From Rhodospirillales bacterium (GTDB lineage: Bacteria; Pseudomonadota; Alphaproteobacteria; CACIAM-22H2), in assembly GCA_016195145.1 (NCBI GenBank), contig JACQAF010000178.1, positions 1 to 5,948 of the forward strand: a DNA stretch of 5,948 nucleotides, written 5' to 3'. Below the pieces are notes generated by a model. It saw only the letters and a list, made by a program, of their open reading frames with translations. It ran no database searches and was not told where the DNA came from. Position numbers and translations under genes: made by a program. Position 1 is the stretch's first letter. Every line of letters starts with the position of its first letter. Positions 1 to 5,837 of the stretch are shown in pieces.

Positions 1-1155
<1,155 letters not shown>

Positions 1156-1180
1156 TCCCGCACGTCTATTAATCGAACGA

Positions 1181-1215
1181 AAGGGCGGGTCCTCGGACCC
1201 GCCCTTTTTTCTTTT
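1181..1215 (+). terminator. Rho-independent terminator of groEL
   Basis: A perfect GC-rich inverted repeat, AAGGGCGGGTC facing GACCCGCCCTT, with a short CTCG loop, is followed at once by six T, one C and four T. It starts 26 bp after the groEL stop. This is a textbook intrinsic terminator and separates the groEL transcript from the downstream dehydrogenase gene. Confidence 0.95.
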
Positions 1216-1223
1216 GCCGGTTT

Positions 1224-1250
1224 CGTATGTTGCGCGGCGTGGCGCATACG
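1224..1250. promoter_or_regulatory. Imperfect palindrome abutting the -35 box, candidate operator
   Basis: CGTATG (1224-1229) and CATACG (1245-1250) form a 6-bp inverted repeat. Nested inside, TGCGC (1231-1235) faces GCGCA (1242-1246). The outer half-sites are 21 bp apart start to start, two helical turns, so both would face the same side of the helix. The repeat ends exactly where the predicted -35 box begins at 1251. This placement is typical of a dimeric regulator site, but no regulator gene is adjacent and the site is inferred from symmetry alone. Confidence 0.4.
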
Positions 1251-1279
1251 TTGCCCGCTCATTGCATGGCGGTTATCAT
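1251..1279 (+). promoter_or_regulatory. Predicted sigma70-type promoter for the dehydrogenase gene
   Basis: A -35 box TTGCCC (1251-1256; consensus TTGACA) and a -10 box TATCAT (1274-1279; consensus TATAAT) are separated by exactly 17 bp. Transcription would start near 1286, giving a leader of about 50 nt before the ATG at 1336. The promoter lies downstream of the groEL terminator, in the only sizeable gap on this strand, which supports it. It was read by eye and not scored. Confidence 0.55.
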
Positions 1280-1335
1280 CCCGCGCGCTGGCGAGGAATG
1301 ACGGAGCGAACGAACAGCAAGAGGGAGTTGGCGCG

Positions 1336-2205
1336 ATGACGAAAGTGGCGTTTCTGGGCCTCGGCGTGATGGGCTCTCCGATGGCGGGGCATCTCGCCAA
1401 AGCGGGCCATGAGGTGACGGTCTATAACCGCACAGCCGAGAAGGCCGAGGACTGGGCCGCCAAACACAAGGGCCGTATGGCGGCGACGCCGGCCGCCGCT
1501 GCCAAGGGCGCCGAAATCGTGTTTTCCTGCGTTGGCAACGATGGCGATCTGCGCGCCATCGTCTATGGCGATACGGGCGCCTTTGCCGGCATGGCGAAGG
1601 GGGCGACCCTCGTCGATCACACCACGGCGTCGGCGCTCGTCGCCCGCGAGATCGAGGCGGAGGCCAAGCAACGCGGCCTCGGCTTTCTCGACGCGCCGGT
1701 GTCGGGCGGGCAGGCGGGGGCCGAAAACGGGCAGCTTACCATCATGGTCGGCGGCGAGGCGGCGACCTACGCGCGGGCCGAGCCGACGGCCAAGGTCTAC
1801 GCCAAGGCAATCACCCATATGGGCCCGGCGGGCGCCGGCCAGCTGACCAAGATGGTCAACCAGATCTGCATCGCCGGGCTGGTTCAGGGACTGTCGGAGG
1901 GACTCAATTTCGCGATGAAGGCGGCGCTCGATCCCGACAAGGTTCTGGCGACGATCTCGAAGGGCGCCGCGCAATCGTGGCAGATGGATAATCGCTGGAA
2001 AACGATGGCCCAGGGCAAGTTCGATTTCGGTTTTGCCGTCGACTGGATGCGCAAGGACCTTGGAATCTGCCTTGCCGAGGCCAAGAATAACGGCGCGCGC
2101 CTGCCGGTCACGGCGCTGGTCGACCAGTTTTATGGCCAGGTCCAGGCGCGCGGCGGTCGGCGTTGGGATACGTCGAGCCTGTTTCATCTGTTGCTGAAAG
2201 ATTGA
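1336..2205 (+). CDS. NAD(P)-dependent oxidoreductase, 3-hydroxyisobutyrate dehydrogenase / glyoxylate reductase family
   Basis: A 289-aa cytosolic beta-hydroxyacid dehydrogenase, the usual length for the family. An N-terminal Rossmann domain (about 1-163) carries the dinucleotide-binding GLGVMG at 8-13. The second strand ends in VYNRT (29-33); Arg32 instead of an acidic residue favours NADP(H), as in glyoxylate/succinic semialdehyde reductases. The substrate-binding signature DAPVSGG is at 119-125. The all-helical C-terminal domain (about 166-287) has the catalytic lysine K172 and N175 in GAGQLTKMVNQ, and K240 in the MRKDLG motif. Family members interconvert small 3-hydroxyacids and semialdehydes (3-hydroxyisobutyrate, tartronate semialdehyde, glyoxylate, succinic semialdehyde); the exact substrate cannot be read from sequence. 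The ATG is supported by GAGGGAG at 1321-1327, 8-9 nt upstream, and by the nucleotide-binding strand starting right after it. It has its own predicted promoter, and the ABM-fold gene follows after 28 bp. Confidence 0.93.
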   Translation: MTKVAFLGLGVMGSPMAGHLAKAGHEVTVYNRTAEKAEDWAAKHKGRMAATPAAAAKGAEIVFSCVGNDGDLRAIVYGDTGAFAGMAKGATLVDHTTASALVAREIEAEAKQRGLGFLDAPVSGGQAGAENGQLTIMVGGEAATYARAEPTAKVYAKAITHMGPAGAGQLTKMVNQICIAGLVQGLSEGLNFAMKAALDPDKVLATISKGAAQSWQMDNRWKTMAQGKFDFGFAVDWMRKDLGICLAEAKNNGARLPVTALVDQFYGQVQARGGRRWDTSSLFHLLLKD

Positions 2206-2219
2206 GCCGGGGGCCTAAC

Positions 2220-2225
2220 AAGGAG
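2220..2225 (+). promoter_or_regulatory. Strong Shine-Dalgarno site of the ABM-fold gene
   Basis: AAGGAG lies 8 nt before the first ATG at 2234. A second ATG follows directly at 2237 and would be 11 nt away, so 2234 is the better spaced start. An ATG at 2226 abuts the site and opens only three codons (MPR), so it is not a gene. Confidence 0.8.
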
Positions 2226-2233
2226 ATGCCACG

Positions 2234-2569
2234 ATGATGGTTGTAATTTTCGAGGTGTGGCCCGACGACGCGAAAGGCGGCAAGTATTTCGATCTTGCCG
2301 CCGATCTGCGGCCGGCGCTGGAGAAAATCGACGGGTTCATCTCGGTCGAGCGGTTCAAGAGCATCGCCACCGAGGGAAAATACGTCTCGCTGTCGTTCTG
2401 GCGCGACGAGGCGGCAGTCAAGCGCTGGCGCGAGCATCTGGACCACGACAAGGCGCAGAAGACCGGCCTGTTCGGCGGCGTGTTCAAGGATTTCCGCATC
2501 CGCGTCGCCGAAGTGGTGCGCGACTACACGATGCAGGACCGCGTCAAAGCGAAGGCGGCGGCAGGCTAG
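2234..2569 (+). CDS. ABM-fold (antibiotic biosynthesis monooxygenase-like) protein
   Basis: A 111-aa protein of the dimeric alpha-beta barrel superfamily to which antibiotic biosynthesis monooxygenases and HmoA-like haem-degrading proteins belong. The pattern is a first strand MMVVIFEVWP (1-10), a helix with DLAADLRPALEKIDGF (20-35), and then strands around FISVERFKS (35-43) and YVSLSFWRDE (50-59). The helix carries VKRWREHLDHDKAQ (62-75), with the W65/H68/H71 pattern common in this family, and a last strand is FRIRVAEVVRDY (87-98). Most relatives of this size are uncharacterised; some oxidise quinol-type substrates without a cofactor and some bind haem. The reaction here is unknown. It follows the dehydrogenase by 28 bp with a strong ribosome-binding site and is probably its operon partner. 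No signal peptide or membrane segment is visible, so it should be cytosolic. It converges on mazG 12 bp later. Confidence 0.85.
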   Translation: MMVVIFEVWPDDAKGGKYFDLAADLRPALEKIDGFISVERFKSIATEGKYVSLSFWRDEAAVKRWREHLDHDKAQKTGLFGGVFKDFRIRVAEVVRDYTMQDRVKAKAAAG

Positions 2570-2581
2570 ACACGCGGCATT

Positions 2582-3394
2582 TCAGCCGGCAGGCTTTTCC
2601 TCGGCCTTGGCGGCGATCCACAGCGCCTCCATTTCCTCGAGCGTCGAGGTTTCGGGCGTTTTGCCGCGGGCGGCGAGCAGGGCCTCGACGCGGCGGAAGC
2701 GGCGCTCGAACTTGAGCGTCGCCCGACGCAGCGCCGTTTCGGCGTCGACCTGGGCGAGCCGCGCGACATTGGTCATGGCGAACAGAAGATCGCCGATCTC
2801 GTCCTCGATGCGCTCGGGCGGCGTGTCCTGTGCCGCGAGCTCGGCGCGCAACTCGCCGACCTCTTCCTCGACCTTGTCGAGGGCGGGCAGGGCAGCACCC
2901 CAATCGAAGCCGACGCGCGAAGCGCGTTTCTGAAGTTTCTGCGCGCGGGCGAGAGCGGGAAAATTCGCCGGCACGCCGTCGAGCGCGCTCGCCGCTTCGC
3001 GATCCTTGGCCTTGCGCTCGGCCGCTTTGTGCGCCTCCCAGGCGGCCGTCTGCGCCTTGGCGTCGCGCCCATCGGCGGCGGCGAAGACATGCGGGTGGCG
3101 GCGGATCATCTTGTCGGACAGCTCGGCCGCCACGGCGTCGAAATCGAACAACCCGGCCTCCTCGGCCATGCGGGCGTGAAAGACGACCTGGAAGAGAAGA
3201 TCGCCGAGTTCTTCCCTGAGCGCCGGCATGTCGTTGCGCTCGATCGCGTCGGCGACCTCGTAGGCCTCTTCGATCGTATAGGGGGCGATGGTGGCGAAAT
3301 TCTGTTCGACATCCCACGGACAGCCATAAGTCTTGTCGCGCAGCCGCGCCATCACGGCGCGCAGGCGGTCGATCGGCGGCAGGGCATGAGTCAT
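2582..3394 (-). CDS. mazG: Nucleoside triphosphate pyrophosphohydrolase MazG
   Basis: A 270-aa all-alpha NTP pyrophosphohydrolase that cleaves (d)NTPs to NMP and pyrophosphate with Mg(II). It cleans aberrant nucleotides from the pool and, in E. coli, influences ppGpp-linked starvation responses. Both tandem MazG domains are complete. In the first, CPWD (25-28) is followed by the metal-binding EExxE at 42-46 and ExxD at 62-65 within EELGDLLFQVVFH. In the second, the conserved KRASRVGFDW (156-165) is followed by EExxE at 177-181 and ExxD at 199-202 within EDEIGDLLFAMTNVAR. The length matches E. coli MazG (263 aa). The start is the ATG whose complement is at 3392-3394, because conserved family sequence (PPIDRLRAVMARLRD) begins just after it and GAGGTTGAG precedes it. 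The frame stays open to 3688, but that extension is Arg-rich and overlaps the upstream gene. It lies 32 bp downstream of the pentapeptide-repeat gene and is probably cotranscribed with it. Confidence 0.97.
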   Translation of the reverse strand: MTHALPPIDRLRAVMARLRDKTYGCPWDVEQNFATIAPYTIEEAYEVADAIERNDMPALREELGDLLFQVVFHARMAEEAGLFDFDAVAAELSDKMIRRHPHVFAAADGRDAKAQTAAWEAHKAAERKAKDREAASALDGVPANFPALARAQKLQKRASRVGFDWGAALPALDKVEEEVGELRAELAAQDTPPERIEDEIGDLLFAMTNVARLAQVDAETALRRATLKFERRFRRVEALLAARGKTPETSTLEEMEALWIAAKAEEKPAG

Positions 3395-3426
3395 CTCAAC
3401 CTCGACATGGGGGCAATGCAAACGCC

Positions 3427-4347
3427 TCAGGTCGACGGCGCGGCGTCGGCCGCGGGCGGCGGCAGGATATCGGTGCGGAAGCTGCCGGTCTTGGCGGCTG
3501 CAAGATCGATCGCCTCGTCGAGCCGCGCGCCGTCGAGCCCCGCGCCGCGCAAATCGGCGTTGGCGAGGTGGGCGCGGGTGAAATCGGCTTGGCGCAGGTC
3601 GCTGTCGAGAAAATTGGCGTTGTCGAGCCGGGCATGGGCGAAGCGCGCGCCGGGGCAGGCGGCGGCGGCGAACGAGGCGCCGGCGCAATCGGCGGCGTAA
3701 AGATCGGCGCGTTCGAGATTGGCGAGCTGAAAATCTGCTCGCGCCAGCTTGGCCCCGGTGAGGGTTGCGGCGCAGAGATAGCTGCCGCGGAAATTCGCTC
3801 CGGCGAAGTCGCCGTCGGCGAGGTCGTAGCCCGAAAGATTGACGTTGGCGAGGCTCAGGCGCTGGGCCGGCGGATCGTTGGCGCGCTCGCGCCGGCCGAG
3901 GACGGACAGCGCCGCCTGCACGTCGGTGCGCGCCGGTACGTAAATCTGCTCGGGGGCCGGCGGCTCGTACCGCCCTGCGAGCAGGCGGCCGACGGGGATG
4001 GGGGCGCTTTCGCGCACATAGGCCGCGAGGGTTTGCATGATCGGCCCGTGGTCGCGCGGCTGCTCGCGGGCGTGGCGTTCGAGGGCATAGACGGCGGCAA
4101 TGCGCACCGCCGTTTTATCGCTGCCGAGCTGGGAAAAACTCTCAGCGAGGCTTGTCGACTGGCGCTGGCGCTCCGCCGCCGCCGCCTCGCGCAAGCGGGC
4201 GCGGGTGGCAAGATGGGAGACAACCCCGCGCCAGCCGAGATAGGGCACCACGCAGGCCGCCGCCACCGCGACTAGCATGTCGCGCAACTCGGCCGCATTG
4301 GCCAGCAGCCAGAACCACAGATAGGTGAGGTCTGACGGCTCGCTCAT
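3427..4347 (-). CDS. Membrane-anchored pentapeptide-repeat protein
   Basis: A 306-aa protein with three parts. The N-terminus has a hydrophobic stretch (8-18) and a probable transmembrane segment (about 24-43, with Pro35). A middle region contains QLGSDKTAVRIAAVYALERHA (73-93), DHGPIMQTLAAYVRE (99-113) and TDVQAALSVLGRR (141-153). This combination recurs in many bacterial pentapeptide-repeat proteins and looks helical, HEAT-like. The C-terminal part is a right-handed quadrilateral beta-helix of tandem A(D/N)LXX-type repeats: a central Leu, Phe or Cys falls every five residues without a break from 166 to 276. A Pro/Ala-rich tail follows. No enzymatic motif is visible and the function is unknown; such domains usually mediate protein contacts. 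It is not clearly a Qnr/MfpA-type gyrase mimic, which lacks the membrane anchor. The ATG is followed by MSEPSD; the ribosome-binding site is poor (GGAG about 14 nt upstream), so the exact start is less sure. mazG follows after 32 bp. Confidence 0.88.
   Translation of the reverse strand: MSEPSDLTYLWFWLLANAAELRDMLVAVAAACVVPYLGWRGVVSHLATRARLREAAAAERQRQSTSLAESFSQLGSDKTAVRIAAVYALERHAREQPRDHGPIMQTLAAYVRESAPIPVGRLLAGRYEPPAPEQIYVPARTDVQAALSVLGRRERANDPPAQRLSLANVNLSGYDLADGDFAGANFRGSYLCAATLTGAKLARADFQLANLERADLYAADCAGASFAAAACPGARFAHARLDNANFLDSDLRQADFTRAHLANADLRGAGLDGARLDEAIDLAAAKTGSFRTDILPPPAADAAPST
3514..3858 (-). repeat. Tandem 15-bp coding repeats, 23 pentapeptides
   Basis: These are the degenerate 15-bp units that encode the pentapeptide beta-helix, codons for residues 164 to 278 of the gene read on the minus strand. 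Central residues are L166, L171, L176, F181, F186, L191, L196, L201, F206, L211, L216, C221, F226, C231, F236, L241, F246, L251, F256, L261, L266, L271 and L276. Twenty-three units make about five and three quarters helical coils. The 15-bp period also creates a regular but meaningless reading frame on the opposite strand. Confidence 0.85.
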
Positions 4348-4442
4348 GCGGACAGCGGGCGCTCCGGCTCCTGGGGTGGCATGTCCGGGCGAAGCTTAGC
4401 AGCATGTCCGCGCCGGCAAAACCGGACAATTTAAGGAGCCGT
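4348..4442. other. 95-bp gap between the CDF exporter and pentapeptide genes
   Basis: This is the only sizeable gap on the minus-strand gene run. It holds a 9-bp direct repeat GCATGTCCG at 4379-4387 and 4402-4410, and a distant 7-bp inverted repeat GGCTCCT (4366-4372) and AGGAGCC (4434-4440). A short CCGG stem lies near 4413-4425 with no T-run after it on the minus strand, so I see no convincing terminator for the exporter gene. A weak -35-like TTGTCC reads on the minus strand at about 4429-4424, but no good -10 box follows. Whether a promoter starts here is undecided. Confidence 0.5.
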
Positions 4443-5534
4443 CTATCCCTGAAGCTTGGCCGGCTCCGGCTCATGGCTATGGCCGTGATGATGGTCGTGA
4501 CCATGATTTGCAGCCGGGCGTTGGCTGGCGGGGGCCCCGTCAGGCGGCATTGTGCAGTGGATATTGGCGACGGCGAGGGCCGGCAGATGGGCCGACAATT
4601 CGCGCCGCAGGGCGGCCGAGATCGCATTTGCCGCGGCCACGCTCAGGCCGCCATCGACGGCGATGGTCAGGTCGGCGTGCAGCTTGTGCCCCACCCAGCG
4701 TGCCTTGGCGTCGATGACCGCATCGACGCCGGGAACATGGCCGGCAGCATGGCGCAGCGCGTCGATGATTCCCGGCTCGACCCCGTCGAGCATGCGCGTA
4801 AATACCGCCCGGGCCGATTGCCAGACGATGCCGAAAATCACCAACGTGATCAGCAATCCGACGATCGGATCGGTGAGCGGGAAACCAAGCCATACGCCGA
4901 GCGCGCCAGCGACCACGGCCAGGCTGGTCATGCCGTCGGTCCGGGCATGGTAACCGTCGGCGACCAGGGCGGCGCTGTTGATCTGCCGGCCGACGCGGAT
5001 ACGGAGAATTGCCACGGCCTCGTTGCCGATGAAGCCGACCAGGCCGGCAATGGCGACCCAGCCGAGGGCCTGGATGTCCTGCGGGTGGACGAAGCGGTCG
5101 ATGGCTTCGTAACCGGCGACAAGGGCGCTGGCGAGGATGATCAGCACGACGATGACGCCGGCGAGATCTTCGACCCGGCCGAGGCCATAAGTGAAAGTCG
5201 CCGTGGGTTGCCGGCGCGCGAGGCGAAAGGCGATCCATAGCGGCACCGCCGTCATCGCATCGCCGACATTGTGGATCGTATCGGCGAGCAGGGCGACGCT
5301 TCCCGACACGGCGACGACGGCGACCTGCATCGCCGCCGTCAAGGCCAGCAGGACAAAGGACCATTTGATCGCCCAGATTCCGCGCTCGGTCGTCGGAATG
5401 CTGGGATCGATCACCCCGTGCGTATGGCCGTGGCCGCCATGATTTGCATGGCCATGACTCCCGTGGCCGTGCGCGTCGCCATGGCGGTGCCCGCCTTCGC
5501 CCCATCCAAACCAGTCGCGGATATTGCGCCACAT
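4443..5534 (-). CDS. dmeF: Cation diffusion facilitator exporter, probable Co(II)/Ni(II) type (DmeF-like)
   Basis: A 363-aa inner-membrane divalent-metal/proton antiporter of the CDF family. Six transmembrane segments lie at about 55-76, 79-103, 121-145, 156-177, 188-215 and 222-240, followed by a cytosolic metallochaperone-like domain (about 245-330). The transport site is HxxxD in TM2 (H88, D92, in ADTIHNVGDA) plus HxxxD in TM5 (H196, D200, in ADGYHARTDG). The conserved TYGLGRVEDLAG follows TM2. The N-terminus has ten His between 16 and 39, and the C-terminus seven His between 344 and 354. The block HTHGVIDPSIPTTERGIWAI (37-56) resembles DmeF proteins as I remember them. The partnership with a CsoR/RcnR-type gene 10 bp upstream matches the rhizobial dmeRF operon, where DmeF exports cobalt and nickel. 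An H-D/H-D site is also common in zinc exporters, so Zn(II) is the main alternative. Its ribosome-binding site (AGGTCC) is weak and overlaps the regulator's stop, suggesting translational coupling. Confidence 0.9.
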   Translation of the reverse strand: MWRNIRDWFGWGEGGHRHGDAHGHGSHGHANHGGHGHTHGVIDPSIPTTERGIWAIKWSFVLLALTAAMQVAVVAVSGSVALLADTIHNVGDAMTAVPLWIAFRLARRQPTATFTYGLGRVEDLAGVIVVLIILASALVAGYEAIDRFVHPQDIQALGWVAIAGLVGFIGNEAVAILRIRVGRQINSAALVADGYHARTDGMTSLAVVAGALGVWLGFPLTDPIVGLLITLVIFGIVWQSARAVFTRMLDGVEPGIIDALRHAAGHVPGVDAVIDAKARWVGHKLHADLTIAVDGGLSVAAANAISAALRRELSAHLPALAVANIHCTMPPDGAPASQRPAANHGHDHHHGHSHEPEPAKLQG

Positions 5535-5544
5535 GACGCTGGAC

Positions 5545-5811
5545 CTAGAGGTATTTCGACAGGGCCTTGAACTCGCGCAGGGCGGCCCTCGGTTCCATGC
5601 CGTTCGGGCTGTCGCTGTCGTTCAGGCAGTGCTCGATATGATCGTGGATCAGCTCGCGCTTGGCGTTGCTGATGGCGTTTTCGACCGCGTAAAGCTGCTG
5701 GGCAAGGTCGAGACAGCTTCGCTCATCGGCGAACATGGTGAGGATCGAGGCGAGATGTCCGTGCGCGCGCTTGAGGCGGACGACGATATCGGGATGACTG
5801 GCGTGTTTCAT
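5545..5811 (-). CDS. dmeR: CsoR/RcnR/FrmR-family metal-sensing repressor (DmeR-like)
   Basis: An 88-aa all-helical repressor of the CsoR/RcnR family. The core is typical: VRLKRAHGHLASILTM (11-26; family RLKRAxGHL), RSCLDLAQQL (31-40), AVENAISNAKRELIHDHIEHCL (42-63). The metal-binding Cys-His-Cys pattern is C33, H58 and C62, with the same spacing (25 and 29 residues) as CsoR C36-H61-C65; the N-terminal H3 and H6 could supply the fourth ligand, as H3 does in RcnR. Members bind a GC-tract operator as tetramers and release it on binding Cu(I), Ni(II), Co(II), Zn(II) or formaldehyde. The adjacent CDF exporter, 10 bp downstream, points to Ni(II)/Co(II) sensing as in rhizobial DmeR. The start is fixed by AAGGA at 5819-5823, 7 nt upstream. 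Only 26 bp separate it from the upstream gene's stop, so its promoter and operator would lie within that gene or further up. Confidence 0.9.
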   Translation of the reverse strand: MKHASHPDIVVRLKRAHGHLASILTMFADERSCLDLAQQLYAVENAISNAKRELIHDHIEHCLNDSDSPNGMEPRAALREFKALSKYL

Positions 5812-5818
5812 GACGATG

Positions 5819-5823
5819 TCCTT
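5819..5823 (-). promoter_or_regulatory. Shine-Dalgarno site of the metal-sensor gene
   Basis: AAGGA on the minus strand, 7 nt before the ATG at 5811, confirms the start of the 88-aa regulator. It falls in the 26-bp gap after the upstream gene's stop. Confidence 0.75.
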
Positions 5824-5837
5824 GTCGGCGCGGCGGT

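Noticed and set aside
1276..2187. 303-aa minus-strand frame opposite the dehydrogenase
   Set aside because: Arg/His/Gly-rich shadow without a domain; the plus strand encodes all family motifs of the dehydrogenase.
2584..2598. Terminator after the ABM-fold gene
   Set aside because: The stem is only four base pairs and sits inside the mazG coding end, so I do not call it as a feature.
3380..3411. Five-codon frame MSRLR ending in an ATGA overlap with the mazG start
   Set aside because: Similar tiny frames precede several genes here simply because the genes start with ATGA; five codons give no evidence of translation.
3395..3688. N-terminal extension of mazG by 98 codons
   Set aside because: The frame is open, but the extra residues are mostly Arg, Pro and Ala, have no MazG similarity and overlap the well-supported pentapeptide-repeat gene. 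Conserved MazG sequence starts right after the ATG at 3394.
3568..4275. 235-aa plus-strand frame with regular Gly/Glu/Ile/Ala periodicity
   Set aside because: It is the opposite-strand mirror of the pentapeptide repeats; the 15-bp period of the real gene creates the regular pattern. No ribosome-binding site or family match.
4404..5240. 278-aa plus-strand frame opposite the CDF exporter
   Set aside because: Low-complexity Asp/Gly/Arg/Gln-rich composition with no recognisable domain, lying antisense to a gene with clear transmembrane and metal-binding motifs.
4540..5532. 330-aa minus-strand Arg/Pro-rich frame overlapping the CDF exporter
   Set aside because: It is the exporter sequence read one frame off, and its Arg-rich composition is typical of out-of-frame GC-rich DNA.
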